Shown here: positions 35,503-48,751 of the stretch, piece by piece
How positions within the stretch are numbered: position 1 is the first letter of the stretch
How the letters are laid out: every line of letters starts with the position of its first letter
Assembly (NCBI RefSeq): GCF_018143015.1
Contig: NC_054740.1
Location: 11,316,640 to 11,380,639 of the forward strand
Reading direction: 5' to 3'
DNA from: Lytechinus variegatus
Lineage: Eukaryota; Echinodermata; Echinoidea; Temnopleuroida; Toxopneustidae
DNA: 64,000 nt
Position numbers and translations under genes: made by a program
Notes under the pieces: model-generated
Told to the model about the DNA's origin: nothing
Databases searched by the model: none
What the model saw: only the letters and a program-made list of their open reading frames with translations

Positions 35503-35648
35503 CTCCGTCTCACAAAGGGTTGCGTTAAATTGACATCAATCCTAAACTGCGATTGAACTAGATCTATGCAGTAAGGCGACTTGAATCAACTGTAATTGGA
35601 GTTTGATTCGAATCAATCACAAGTCTTTGTTAGACGGGGGCCCTGGAG
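35503..35648. mobile_element. Small MITE of the CCGTCT-CACAAAG type
   Basis: Left end 'ctccgtctcacaaagggttg' and right end 'acaagtctttgttagacggg' are inverted. Same family style as 35808-36089. Confidence 0.55.
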
Positions 35649-35807
35649 CAACTGCTATCAGGGATGGTCCAAACGTGTATCACATTCAGAATATCCCCAA
35701 CTATCCAGGGTCGGCGCAAAGGATTATTTTGATAAGGGGGTCGTTACACCCCCCCCCCAAAAAAAAAGGAAGAAATTAACCTCAGTTTATTAGGGTATGG
35801 TAGCTCA

Positions 35808-36089
35808 GGGCCCCGTCTTACAAAGAGGTTACGATTGATCCGATCGATCGAAACTATGGACGGCCAGCTACGTCAACATCTATTATGCATATTTATTCAA
35901 AATATTTTCTAGCTGTGATGTATATTCATGTTCATTGTTCTCTTGAAAATTCACTGCACTCCTCTCTGCATATACTTTAGTATACAAAGGTCATCGTGCA
36001 TATTTTCCGTAGAAAAAAATATGACACTGATGGATTTCCACAGAGTTACGATTGATCGGATCAATCGTAACTCTTTGTAAGACGGGACC
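35808..36089. mobile_element. MITE with GGGCCCCGTCTTACAAAG ends
   Basis: Left end gggccccgtcttacaaagag followed by gttacgattgatccgatc. The right end is its reverse complement with small changes, an inverted repeat of about 40 bases. No coding capacity. Confidence 0.78.
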
Positions 36090-38800
36090 AGATCTCTCTC
36101 GGTATGCCCCCCCCCCCACCATCCACCTTTTTTCTTTTACTTCTCTTCTCTTTTGAATAGTGTAAAAGTTATCTGCCGGGCGTCCCCTGCCCCACCTGTG
36201 GCGCCACTTCTGCAACTATATAGTCGTGGACATTGGCGACAATAGGCAATATTCGCAGCTACACTGTGCGATGTCCTTTATCATCACAATGGTATTCACG
36301 ATTTAAAACGTTTATTTCGCGACGACCATAATCATGACTTGCTGCAAGTGGCAATTAAACTCCTTTACACAAAGGACCCCGTAAAACAGCGTACAAAAAG
36401 ACTAGCGATTAATAGTTCATGTGATCATGTTAATCAAACATTAACAAAAAAAATACCTTTTGAACAACTGCTATGAGATTTGCATTTTTGGATCTGTAGG
36501 GTCATGCACTTAACATTACGATCTTATATAGCGATTGGTTTGCGACTGATCGTACGACTGATTTTTATGATTAATCATACGCAATAATGAATGAATCCAA
36601 TCATAGAAATCAACCTAACGACGGATCGCTAAGCTTCATATTAATACCGGGTCAAGTTTTATCAGACATTTTCTCTGATTTTGTTATCTGACAGTTCCTA
36701 TAGTTAACAGTGCATCCCAGCCAATCAAAATCGAGGAAAGTATTCGGATCTGACATCAAGTCGGACTACAAATGTTCATGTAACACTATACCCGGGATTT
36801 TAGGGAGTTTCCGCTTCCACGACGCACAACGAATTCAAAAACAACTTTTTTTCAAAATTCCAATGAAAAGCTTTGTCGATTATTGGTAGACAGGAACAGA
36901 ACTTTCTCCTAAGTTTCAGAGCTGACGAAAAAGTACAAACATGTCGTTTGATCAGAGTTCAGGACGAAACTGCGGGTTTTGATTCACCAATTTTCAACAA
37001 AGATTTATTGCTTGTTCATTGTCATGAGGAGCATTTGACAATACATTGTCTATGTTCTTGAAAGCGTTCTGTGTCAAATTGCAAGAACTCCCAAACGAAC
37101 TCTTGCGTTCCAAGACTTTTGCAACTCGGCGTCTTTGCGTTGTAACAGAGGATGTATATTTGGCACAAACCTCATGGCCGGCCCCCGAGACCTGCGCTCG
37201 GTTACAAGCACAAAACATCTTGAACTATCTCTTTCCTCTAACCTGATACCACCATCCCAAGTAGGCCTACCGCTCGAGAGTCACGGGTGACTAACCAATG
37301 GTCGGTTCGGATTCTCCTCCTCCTCTGGTCTTCTTCTTCGACTGACTCAAGCTTGTTAATGATTACACGATATGTTGATGTCCATTTTAATGAGTCACTT
37401 TCGTTTTGGTACAAGTATGGGGTGACGGCGGGGGAAAGACTGCGCTTTCTCTGTAAATCAATACCAGGATTACTTGGTGAAGCGTATAGTTTCGGAGGAT
37501 ACTTTGTTGGCATCAAAACAACCTTCATAATCATTTGCACTTCATCCCTCCCTCTTGATTTCGTTATTATTTTCTTATGTCTTCCTTTGCCTTTTTCGTT
37601 CTATCAAACTTCTCTAAGTCCTCCAAGGGGGGGGGGTTAAAAAAAAATATTGTCAGTGATTTTCAATGATAAACTCTTCACGAGCCAATCAGATGCAAAG
37701 ATTTCAGTAGCTTATCACAAATTATCTGTCAAAATCACTAACATTGTTTCATAAATTGCTCCCATTATTCTTATCCATAAATTTTTCATCCAAACCACTA
37801 CTCCTTTCTCTATTTCCCTTATTTTGCATTTACTTTATATAAATATTTCTTCAAATCTTTATCTTATTTGTTCTCTCTTTTTTTCTTCTTCTTCCAATAT
37901 ACACAAGCGTAAGAACCTTTATATAAACTATTTCCTTGATACTTGGCGAAATAACTCCCATAGCATTTCCAAAAAGCTAAACCGGAAATGAACTTAAAAT
38001 AAGTTGTGAAATATTGGTGTCATACGAGTGTGCATTGTACAGACATCTTCAAGAACAATACATTCGGTTGGAGGCTTTACATGATCCTTGTCATACATTC
38101 CATAATTTTGTTCGTTATCAACAGTGAGTTTACCGGCTGCATTTTAGTTATTAATCATCTACTTTAGTATAGTGCAGCCAGGGATGTGGACAATAGAAAG
38201 TGGATATAACTGATTCCTCAATCGTAGAGTGCCTATGACGTGAAAAAAAGAGTCTACAGACAAAAAGATAATAACAATGAGGTGGCCGATGAGGCCGTTT
38301 TGCATTTTTAAGAGTGGAACATCCCTTACAGAGATGTGCGGCTGGATGGACCGAGATTTTTAATTGAATCAAGAAATAAAAAAGCTCAAAACACCCAAGG
38401 TGTCGAGTGTTAATGACTAAAATACAATCAAGGCCTATTTCTTCAAGTGGTCGAGAACTGCATTTAACCACATCGATTGCTGCTTAATGATCTTTGATTT
38501 ATAAGAGCCCCTCTTGGCTCTGTGGTATCTATTTCAAACCGACATCATGCAGATGTGCTCGACGTCCCTCTCAATGACGAGATGAAGGACAAGTGAGGGT
38601 ACTTGAATTTGAAATCAGGATCGGATATATTTCAGTTATTACCGCGATTATGCTATCATACTTAATGGAATATCAATTACAAAGTTCTGGAGGAGGAAGG
38701 TAATACAAGTTACAGCGATTCAAGAGCTTTCAGAAATCACGCCATCCGGTGCTAATGGACACCTACTTCCAACCCCTATACTAGCCCCATATCTCGCCTA
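36090..38800. other. Stretch without a confident gene
   Basis: Open frames of 60-117 codons near 36873-37640 have no recognisable domain and overlap on both strands. The minus-strand frame 37540-37238 is charged and protein-like but lacks splice or start support. Non-coding is the safer reading. Confidence 0.4.
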
Positions 38801-38809
38801 TCAATTTTC

Positions 38810-39200
38810 TTCATGTTCTTCTTTTTATCATTCTTTTCTATCTTCTTCTTCCTTCCCCTTCTTCTTCTTGTTCTAAACATTCTCCTTATTCTCCTGCTCT
38901 TTCTTCAAATCCACTTTCTCCTCGATTTTTTGCTCGCCATCAGAACATCTCATTTTCATGAGCGAATCTGCATGCATCTCCTTCTTCCTCCTCCTCTTCC
39001 TCTTGTTGTTTTCTTCTTCTCGCTTTTCCTCCTTCTTATTCTTCTTCTTCATCCTCCTCCTTCTTCTTATTCTTCTTCTTCTTCTTCTCCTCCTCCTACT
39101 TCTTCTTCTTCTGCTTCTCCATCTTTATCTTCTCCTCCTCCGTAACTTTGCTCTTCCTCCTCATCTTATTATTCTTCTTCTAATACTACTTCTACTTCTT
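38810..39200 (+). repeat. CTT/CTC-rich pyrimidine tract
   Basis: About 390 bases dominated by TTC and CTC triplets; overlapping frames are artefacts. Confidence 0.8.
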
Positions 39201-41080
39201 CTTTTATTTCGGGGGAGCATATTTTATGTCTCTTTCTTCTCCATCGCTCATTTCCGTCCACTATATTCATCCCTTCATACTTATCAAATCTGCAGCTTGG
39301 AGCGCTTCAATCCACCAGACAACATCTTTCAATCTTAAATTACAGAATTTATTCATATTCTTCCCGATCTTTAAGCGATCATGAATGCATTGAAAAATAA
39401 TCATTAGACTAGCCATCGTCGAAACAAGAACCTAGAAAATAGATCTTTAATGGTTCATTTTCTTTTTTTATACAATAATTTTCAGTAAATGGTATATTTA
39501 TAGTTCAAAAAATAATTATTTCTCCTGTATGCCTCTCTGACCAATCGAAACTCTCGTAAGCTCGTGGACATGTGGATGTTCAAATACATGACTCACGTTT
39601 CTCAAGTGACATTTAATGACTCTTGATTAAATGAGATCCTCCAAAATGTCACCCGAATTAATTATAGGAATTTACATCGACAAAACAAAAACCTAATACC
39701 TTGCAAGACACTTTGGGAAAGGGTGGACAGCGGGGGAGAGGAGAGCTGAATATAAGTTATATTTTTTTATGCATATTTTCTGAAAGTTTCTAAGTATTAC
39801 TGTATACGAAAAAAAATAAGACATGATTATAGTCACAATAAGCAGAGTCTTATTAGTACTATTCCAGTTGCGATTTTCACAATGTTAATGGTTTGCTCTT
39901 GAATAGATTTTTGGTCACCCCCCCCCCCCGGAAGGTAAAATATTGTTACCTCGTTTAAAAATTAAGTTGATTTTATTTTTACGACGTGAGGGAGTTATTG
40001 GCGCTTTTTTATTGTGACATAAATTTTGAACAATTTTTTTTTCTGTGTTTTCCAATGAAGATGAATTTTCGTTTTTTAGGGAGGACACGCTTTCAGAAGA
40101 TTGTATAAGTAAACATGTCGATATCATTCAAAATAGATCACATTAGCAGACAAAATGATCATAATCTAGTGAAATTTTATAGAATACTTTCATTTTAAAG
40201 CGCTTTAAAATATATAAAACCCGGTCAGTATGAGTCTCTCAGATACACCGTTTATCACATACTGTTTTGAGGGTACACCAAAATTCTCTTAAATTGTTTT
40301 CCACGAGACTCTCATTTTGACATTCTGCTATAGTAATTCGTCGATAAGCCTGTAGGTATATAAGGTGATAAATAAAATCCTAATCTGTAATTCTTTAAGC
40401 TGAGAATGGATTTCAATCAAGCATATTTAGATTCATGGATGGAAAAAACAAACCATTCTACACCTTCAATTTCACATTGATTTTATATTGAAAATATTGG
40501 TAAAGAATTTTAGATGAATTTTCTATGCATTATTCAGTAATTCATGGGCGATAAGATAGGATATCTGCTCAGATAGAAGAAAATAATGAGTAAAAGCTAT
40601 TTTGAATAAGTACTTAATGTCAGGAGGTTTGATTTTAGTCTTATAAAGCGACTAATTCCGCTTGGTCATGTTGATGAATTCGTTCGATGGATTTGGGTAT
40701 AGATACCTGATTAGTTTTAATAACTGATACTGATATATAATACCATTTCCTCTCCGTAGAGTCATAAGCAGATTATTTTATCCCCAGGGAGAAAAATTAC
40801 ACTCAAAAAGGTTCAAGATCATTATCAAAGAGCATTATACGATGGAGAAAAACTACCTTTACTGAGACGCACAGAATTGAAATGGCGATACACTTGATCT
40901 TCTCACTACAATCTAAGTGTGAACACCCAATAATTCTAGATCAAAACCACAAATGAGATTATCAAAGTACTTTGTTTTATCATAAGGAAAAGAATAGATT
41001 ATCATTCTGCATGCGTTCTACATACTAATCATTCTATTTTGCAGTAGGCTTAAGCAATGGCTATATACCATCTACTCCTC
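39201..41080. other. Non-coding A+T-rich stretch
   Basis: No gene or structured repeat recognised. Confidence 0.5.
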
Positions 41081-41084
41081 CTCC

Positions 41085-41265
41085 CTAACTCTACTACTTC
41101 TTCTCCTCCTCCTCCTTTTTCTTCTTATTCTTCTTCACCTCCTTGTTCTCCTTCTTCTTCTTCTTCCTCTACTTCTCCTTCTTCTTCTTCTCCTCCTCCT
41201 CCTCCTCCTTCTTATTCTTCCTCTCCTTCTTCTTCTTCTTCTTCTTCTCCTTCTCCTTCTTCTAA
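41085..41265 (+). repeat. TTC/TCC microsatellite-like tract
   Basis: About 180 bases of TTC, TCC and CTC triplets. Confidence 0.85.
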
Positions 41266-41289
41266 TTTTTCATGTCACTTTCTATCCAT

Positions 41290-41699
41290 AACTCGTTGCT
41301 CCTGTCACGGACGACATCCGACTGCATCGGAACGACGTGCCAACTAATTCATTCGGGAGTAACAAACCCGTGAAATTCAGTGTCGGGCGAAGAACAATAT
41401 TAGATGTTTTCTGCTTCCTTTTTGCTTTTCTGGATCTTGCCGAGGAGTTTTGCCCATTAACGCAACAAATCGATGTCGAAATAGCCGTGTTCCATTCGAG
41501 CAAGCGAACCGAAGGCAATATGCTTCCGCTGCGATGCATTGCCGTGGACCGCCAGTCAATATTCCCCTTGCCTGATGAGCAACGTAATGAAATCACGTCT
41601 GGATTTTATAAACCTGACATTCGCAAAAAACACAGACGAGATCAAAAAGGAAATGTACTGCTAATTCTCATATTTCCGAAAGAATATGAAAGCGCATGA
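41290..41699 (+). CDS. Unrecognised open frame or exon, about 136 codons
   Basis: After the pyrimidine tract the plus strand stays open to the stop at 41699, with balanced composition (for example LDLAEEFCPLTQQIDVEIAV and RCIAVDRQSIFPLPDEQRNE) and local G+C above its surroundings. The first ATG-type start is unclear; a GTG-headed frame begins at 41337. The opposite strand is also open over most of this segment. No domain, signal peptide or membrane segment is recognised. It could be an exon, a processed relic or chance. Confidence 0.22.
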
Positions 41700-43254
41700 A
41701 TGAAGCATTCGTGCTGAGTAGCTGATCAAAGCGGCAGTGAACCGAAATTGGCATTTCCATCCCTGAAAGATTTGTTATTTGCCATTTTTTTAAATTGACA
41801 ATCCCCCAACCCTCTCACTTTATTTTTTAAATTTTCTTTATCCTTTTTTATCTTATTTTCTTTATTCCTTCTTTCCTTTGCTTTTTTAAAATTTCTATCT
41901 TTTTTTTTTATTTTTGAGGTCATTTATCCGCCTGTCTTTCCGTTCCCACCATTTTGTATGAGGAAGCAAGGGCTTTAATGCTCCTAAATTCAAAATTTTG
42001 AAAATCTTGTCTTTCACATTGATTTTTTTCCCTTTCTGCCCACTCCTTTTCTTCTCCCCATTCTCTATCCTTATATTCCATATCTACATGTATTTTCCTT
42101 TGTTTTTTCCACTATCTTTTATGTTCGATGCCTAGTGTTATTGTAGGCATGTGGGGGAGGGGGCATTTTGGCACGCCCCTCCCCTCTCTCTTCATTTTCA
42201 TATCTTGTCCCACTTTGCCTTTCACATCCTCTTACACTTTCCCTCATTTTCCCTTCTCTGTTTCATTTTTGCTTGTAGTGGTGGGAGAATGGCAAGGTCC
42301 CCTTGCCCACGCACCACAACCCACCTACTTGATTCGCTCCTGGCAAGATGAACGATCGAATAAGTATATTAATGACAATTTCCAACATGGAAAGTATGGC
42401 GTGACAGGAGGGGCGTCTGCCTGTCCAACACATCCGAAAGAGAAAAGATTCAAGAGGTAATTATGAAAAGGAAAGGTGGAGGAAAGAAATAGACGACACA
42501 TAAAGCCGAAATAGAAACTTCCACACAGATTTCCTTTCAGGAACTGGGCTAATTGGCTACGATGTCGTCTTTAGTTCTCCTAAACACCACCCCCACCCTC
42601 ATTACCACCTCATTTTATATCAATATCCCACTCTGTCTCCGCCCGTACCCCATCCCCCCACTCTCTCTCTTTCACAAACACACGCATATTTCGGAGCTTT
42701 CCCCTCAGTGCTCACTTTCTCCTCTCTTCGTCTCTCCCCCTCTCTGCCTCCTTCCTTCTCACACTTCTTCATTTTTGCTTGCTTAATTTCTTCGTCTCTC
42801 CCCCTCTGCTCCCGCATATTTTGCATGCTCAGTTTCTTCCTCTCTCTCTCTCTTTATTACTCCTCTTTCTCTCGCCCCCCCCCCTTCCCCCTCTCTCTTA
42901 CTCTCTCTTTAATCCGCGTTCCCCTCTTCTTTTTCCTTGATCTTTACTGTTTTCATCTCTACCCAGGTCATTTTTAGCAAGATCAATATTAATGTTTGCT
43001 GCCATCTATCAGCAAAATCACATCAGTCTTGTCTCGATTCATTTTCAAAGCATTTGATTTTTTTAAGGTGACCTTCTAAGCATCTTACATATTTTTCTTA
43101 AAATCTGCCCTAAAAAATAGAATTGTTTGACTGGCGGAGATATGATTTCATCATTTTGCAACCAATAGAAGTCATTTCCAAAAGAACAGCACAAAAAGGT
43201 AATCAAAATAAAGTCAGGGTACACTGCCCATTTAGGGGTTCAAAAAGTGTAAAT
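41700..43254. other. Non-coding, with CT-rich tracts
   Basis: CT-rich stretches around 42170-42260 and 42650-42910. The open frames there are low complexity. Confidence 0.5.
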
Positions 43255-43419
43255 GGGCCCCGTAACACAAAGGTTGGTGATAAATTGTAAAATGAAATTG
43301 CCTATCAAGATCATTGATGACTTGCATGTGCTTTTTCACTAGGTAGACTGACTAGGTACCAATCAGAATTATTCTTTCAAATAAGTGATTAATCGCTAAC
43401 CTTTGTGTTGCGGTGCCCC
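43255..43419. mobile_element. 165-bp MITE with GGGCCCCGTAACACAAAGGTT ends
   Basis: Left end gggccccgtaacacaaagg and right end cctttgtgttgcggtgcccc are inverted repeats of about 30 bases. Related in style to the MITE at 35808. Confidence 0.72.
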
Positions 43420-44269
43420 GGAATGGAAAAGGGGAAAAGAAAGACAATCCTATTATTTAATATTACAAGCAATCTGTTTAGGAAGCAATTTAATGAAGAT
43501 CCGAAGGGATGCCATTCAAATGTAACCCACTGTGTCATCCACCGGGAAGGGTATGATTTTGGCAAGTGCTTGAGTTTGTTTCTTCTTCTTCTTTCTTTCG
43601 TTTTAGGCTATTCCAAACCCTCCTCCAATGTGTTGGGGTTTCTTTGGTTTGTTTAAATGTAAAAGACAAAAATCATTTAAAACTTACTGACCCTCTAACC
43701 CATGTGTCTACAATTCTGGTTGAGTTGATTATATCAGCATGAGCTTATGTCTCACATTAAACACATTTATATAAAACCCAAGAACTGCAACGGAAAAATT
43801 CATATTATGATAAAATTTATTATACATTGTTGATATTTTATACATATTTTGTGCATTACAATTTTCTTTAAATCATTCTTAGTGTTACTGTTACATTTTT
43901 ACACATTCAAAATAGTTTAAAACAATTGTTAACATTACATTGCACTGATGAAAAAATACAAAATGTTATGTGTGAATTGTTCATTTGCTTCATTTTTAAT
44001 ATAAATCGTGATATAGCATCAGCTTTTCATTTCTCATCTGCTGAATAATCATAATTCGAAAAAGCTAAAAGGATTTTGGGGAGTCATGAGTGGTATTGAA
44101 GACTCAACTCGTAAAGCAAGAAAATGCTTAAATGTTGTGGACTTCCTTGTCATTTTAATCTCCAGCTGATAACTCATTCTATTATTTTCTTGTATCAATT
44201 ACTTTAATTTTGATGTATTTGTTTAATTCATGTTTAGTTTAATTCACTTTAATATTGTATACACTATTA

Positions 44270-44475
44270 AAATAGTTGGGCAAAAAATGCCCAACTTTCA
44301 ACCAACCCTGGGCAAAATAGTACACAACTATTGGTCAAAATCTGTCCAAATTGGGTAATAAAAACTAATAATTGGGTAAAAAATTTGCTCAATTGGATAA
44401 TAATTGCCCAGATTATATGTATATTTTTACCAAGATACATTACCCAACACAGTGGACACTATTTTGCTCAACACC
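44270..44475. repeat. Foldback repeat built from TTGGGCAA/TTGCCCAA words
   Basis: About ten short words such as ttgggcaaaa, tgcccaac, ttgggtaa and ttacccaac lie within 200 bases on both strands, so each can pair with many others. No open frame. Confidence 0.6.
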
Positions 44476-44559
44476 TTGAGTTTCATTATGCATGTTTTAA
44501 AAACTTTGATTATTACTTTTATTCACATGATGATGAATTAGTTCATTAATCGATGCAAT

Positions 44560-44985
44560 ATATTCAATCAATAATTATAAAAATTGTGATCCAGTGGTTT
44601 GTTCCCTTGTCTGTTGATTATGAGATTTAAGGTCAGTGATTCAAAGCCCTTCCTAATGTATTTTTGAAGACATTTCTCCAGATCAAACATAGTTAACCCA
44701 TGCTAAACAAAAGCAAATTCAATCAATTTTAGAATGATCACAATCCAGATACAACAGTTTATTCACATAGCTCTTGCTCACACTTCTGTTTTAAGTTTAT
44801 TGGTTCAAACCACTACTGCATTGTCAAAGGCCCTCTCGGTTGACCATGGTTCATCAATGAAATGCATGTACTTTTGATCAATTTTAGAATAATCATGGTC
44901 TCATGATTCATTCATTTGCTTCTTGATCTCAAACAGCAAGGTTAGAGGTTCATATCTCTCCCTAATTATAATTTGCCCCTCTCCC
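44560..44985 (+). repeat. Three tandem ~153-bp units with tRNA-like boxes
   Basis: Unit heads at about 44588 (gatccagtgg), 44740 (caatccagatac) and 44894 (catggtctcatg). Each is followed about 60 bases on by a B-box-like word (gtgattcaaagccc, tggttcaaaccac, gaggttcatatctc). Linkers share 'caattttagaat(g/a)atca'. Probably a degenerate tRNA-derived repeat amplified in tandem. Confidence 0.5.
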
Positions 44986-45279
44986 GACTCAGTGGGTCAG
45001 TCAGTGAGTTACCGGTATGATGAAGCTTTAAATGTACCCTCAATAGTGAAATCACATTATAATGACAACATCTATAAAGGTCTTGTTGCATCACTGAATC
45101 AAGTGTTTTCTTTGGTAAATCATCCATCACATCACATTTAAGACAAAATATGTGGTCTTTGTCAACAAATAATTCATTAATGATTAAACATCGGAATCGG
45201 AATATTTTCACCCAATGTCTAATGGATGTAGTTGGTTGGTTTTAAGGCCGCTCTCATTCAAAATTTAATATATGTGCCA

Positions 45280-45305
45280 ATACAGGGACAAGCTGGTCCC
45301 TGTAT
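45280..45305. repeat. Perfect 10-bp hairpin (ATACAGGGAC)
   Basis: ATACAGGGAC, six-base loop, exact reverse complement. It lies about 250 bases downstream of the glutaredoxin stop codon (the gene is on the minus strand), possibly in its 3' UTR. Confidence 0.6.
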
Positions 45306-45551
45306 AAAGCCTATGTGATTACAAAATTCAGTAGTCAAGGGCTTAAATTGGTGATGTATAAATAATAGAATACAACAAAGCCTGAGAAAGTCAACGCTTC
45401 TACCTTGCTTTAAGAAGAACCCTGTAATAAAATTGGTGGAACTGAGATAATGGCAGAGACTGTGTTGGGTGTGTGAAATGAAGAAAGGAAAAAGTCATTT
45501 GAAACTAAACTTTTGTTTAAATATCTTGTTGACATTTTCTGCTTATCTGTG

Positions 45552-45722
45552 TTATCTGTCTGCAGAGCTACCATTACCGTTCAGTAGACCCTTTTCCCTG
45601 AGAAGCTTCTGTAATTGCCCTTCTTCCATCATCCTTTGTAGGTCTGTTCCTCCCCCGAGGTAGTCCTGGTCCAGGAACACACTAGGAACAGTCCTAACAC
45701 CTGTCAAGTCTTTCAGAACATC
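45552..45722 (-). CDS. Glutaredoxin, last coding exon
   Basis: Minus-strand exon of 57 codons including TAA at 45554-45552; the acceptor AG is at 45724-45723. It begins DVLKDLTGVRTVPSVFLDQD and contains the cis-proline motif TVP and the glutathione-binding GGGTD, then a terminal helix (LQRMMEEGQLQKLLREKGLL) and a short polar tail. It joins in phase 0 to the exon at 48444-48288. Together they make one complete glutaredoxin fold ending the protein, so this is a stand-alone glutaredoxin (GLRX/GLRX2-like) rather than an N-terminal domain of thioredoxin-glutathione reductase. Confidence 0.88.
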   Translation of the reverse strand, partial: DVLKDLTGVRTVPSVFLDQDYLGGGTDLQRMMEEGQLQKLLREKGLLNGNGSSADR

Positions 45723-48287
45723 CTTGGTGGAAAGAGTCAATGAAAAATAAAAATAAATATTATATTAAAGTGTGAAGACTTTGGTATTATGGTCAATAAT
45801 GTCATTGATATTAAATTTGTGTCATCTAACATTCAAATCTTAGAAAGTGTGGGGCACCTGGAGCTGTTGAATCCCTTCCCATCCCCTGTTAATCTATGAT
45901 ATTTGTTATATTTTTGATATATAATGCCCGCTCTTGAATAATTTTTGTTTTCACTTTTGTGAAAAAGCAAGACACCTGAGCACCTACCTTAAAAATTTAG
46001 TTACTGAGAATAAAAAAAATACAGAAAGAAATAATATCCAGATATTTTCAGCCAATCCCTTGCTCGAAAAGTGTTTTTTTTTTTCCATAAAAAAGGGAAA
46101 TACGGATTTGATAGGGCAACCATTCCAAAATATCAAGTAGATTGCAGAATTTTAAAATGCAACACATTTTTGCTTTAAGCTAAGATAACACTGGAACCGA
46201 ATCAGCTGCAAATTCATCCAAATACACATATCTGGGTGGTTTGGAGAGTATTCCGTTCTCCCTCCATAAATGCAGGAAAATTTAGGAAGATTTGAATCCA
46301 CTGAAACCATCAGAATCAGGCCACATTTGGGCAGAATCGGTCCAAATTTATTCGGGAGAATTCTGTTTTGGTGTTACAGTAACCCTAGCTTTTCATGCAT
46401 GTATATCCTCAATTTTCAGGTCATACATAGTGAAATAAATAGTAATAAGCACTACGGGATGACAAAATGTTAAAAAATAAAGTAATGACAATCAATCGAG
46501 ACTCATGTTTTTGGTTAAGTACTTTATTGCATTGTCATTCAATCAAATATGAATATATAACATTTTCTTTTCTTGGTCATGAACCCATCCCCCCCCCCCC
46601 ATCATCTGTAGGTCAGTAAAAGCATAAAAGCAAATATTTTTTTCATTTGAAAATATATATACATGTAAATAAAAAACAAAAGTATACATTCATCATTATT
46701 CCTTTTCAACTTGTTTTCATAGAATTTAGGGTTGTTCTTTTTTTTATATCTAAAATCAAGATGGTAAGAATCAACATGTCTTTGCAAAAGTCAACTACAA
46801 GAGTTATCTATAGATGGCGCAATTCAATTGCTGTCTCCAGAGCCTTTAATAACGTAATATAGGTTTGAGTTTCAGTTTAAAAAATGTACATGTATGTAAA
46901 AATGTACTGCTCTCAATATTAAATCCAACTAAAGTCAATTGACACTTTTTTTAAAGTGACCTTGTCTGTAACAATTCTTCACTGCATGCTTTTAAAGAGG
47001 AAGTTCAACCTGTTAATTAATTGGTTTTACTAATAATAAAAGCGGAAAAAATAGAGAACAATAATTGGTGCAGGTGTGATGAAAATACATAAAAGAATTA
47101 AAATAATTCTTAAGTTCTTAAGCTTTTGTGACATCACACATTTTTAAAGATAAAACATCTAGTCCTAAACTACCTACATCTGGCCAGCATAATGCAATAC
47201 TCTGAGCTGAGTGGTCATGTAATATAGGCCTACTTGAATAATAAATTCACCATTCAGTACATTTCATATCACAATAATCATGTTACCAAGTAGCAAAGCA
47301 CGTACTTTAAAAAAAAAACATTCTAGTTTCTCTGTATGAATAAAATTCTAGACTTATTTATTCTGTGCATTATTGATGATTATTTCAAAATGTATATTTG
47401 TTAACACTAGTCAATGAGAAACAACACTAAGTGTTGGTCACTTCATTCCCCTGTTTGCTTTGAGATTCACCCAAACTGGCTTTGGCTATTTGGCTACCCC
47501 ATCTCAATTTTTTGTTTAAATCATGACCACGAAAGAAAGGAGAAAGAAAAAGAAATGGACAGGAAAAAAGATGAAATACAGTATAATTTTCTGGAAATAC
47601 GGTATAATTTTCTGAAAATCATGATAAGAATATACATATCACAAAATAAATTTTATTTAAACAAGAAGGTCCAAACTTTTCGCTCACCACATCTGGTCCT
47701 CTTAACATTTTTTGCTTATTTCACCACTGGTCCACTACCAACATCATCTAGTTTAACTGCTTAAAAAATGTTCATTTTGTATACAAAAACCTTTGGACTC
47801 TGTGTGGTTCAGTGTGGGGGAAAAAGCGGTGATTTTGATGTCAATAATCCTTCCATACTTATGTTGTGAATCAGCCATCCTTTATGTGTAGGAATGGCAG
47901 TGTATTAGTTGGAGAGCATGGTAGATTACTGCTTGGATTAGAGTTGTTCTGGTTGTGGTTGAGTAGGGGATTTTTTTCAAACACAAAAGTCACATCCTGT
48001 CATTAACTGATCCACCAGTCCAGCATCTTGCCAAACAGAAGTGCAGTTATGCAGTGTCCCCTATTCAAGCTGGAAATCTGTCTATTGCTCCTAGCTGCTT
48101 CACATCATCTCCTTCTCTCAATAACCCCCCCCCCCCACACTACTACTTTCTTCTTACTACACCACACATACCCCACAGATTTCTGTATGCCAAATGAACA
48201 AATTTTAATCAGTTAAACCACTTAAAGTTGATACAGTGTGAGATGAACCTTCCCAACCATTTTCAAAGTTAACACTATCTGCCTCAC
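45723..48287 (-). other. Intron of the glutaredoxin gene
   Basis: 2.6 kb between donor GTGAGG (48287-48282) and acceptor AG (45724-45723). Mostly A+T-rich; poly-C near 46589 and 48126. No other gene recognised in it. Confidence 0.75.
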
Positions 48288-48444
48288 CTGGATATCTTGT
48301 TCATCTGTCCTTTCTTCAATCTCCAAGACCTTTACCTTAGTAGCACCAGCCTCTTGTAGGACAGACTTTGCCATCAGGCAGAATGGACAGTAGCTCTTGG
48401 AGAAAAGCATGATTCGGTGACTTTTGATAAGCCCTTGGACTAGG
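48288..48444 (-). CDS. Glutaredoxin, catalytic exon
   Basis: 157-base minus-strand exon preceded by a pyrimidine tract and CAG; it enters with one base completing a codon, then reads LVQGLIKSHRIMLFSKSY followed by the redox motif CPFC and LMAKSVLQEAGATKVKVLEI. CPFC replaces the common CPYC/CSYC, but the N-terminal cysteine needed for thiol-disulfide exchange with glutathione is present. The enzyme would reduce protein and glutathione mixed disulfides. At least one more exon with the start codon, and any mitochondrial presequence, must lie further right; none could be recognised among the transposable elements there. Confidence 0.9.
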
Positions 48445-48751
48445 CTGTGGATAAAAATAAGACGTTGTGGACCATTAAATAAAATTTATTAAACAGGAAC
48501 GGACCTAAGTCCATGACAATTAACTTGAGTACACTGTAGATCAAGGAAAGAAAATATGCCTAAATGGTTTCCCTGCTCTCACAGATTTGCTACTCATAGT
48601 GAATGTCTCATTCCCATGCAGCTGACTATTTGAACTCCTTGCAGGGATGCCATAAATTAATAGGCGACTCACGACTGTGCAGCATGTATCAAAACAAGAG
48701 TCCAAGAAGGCTACTTAAAACGATTTCTTATACAGGTAGACCCCCTCTGGT

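Noticed and set aside
37046..37640. Overlapping open frames on both strands
   Set aside because: No domain, no supporting splice sites and no consistent start; kept only as an uncertain stretch.
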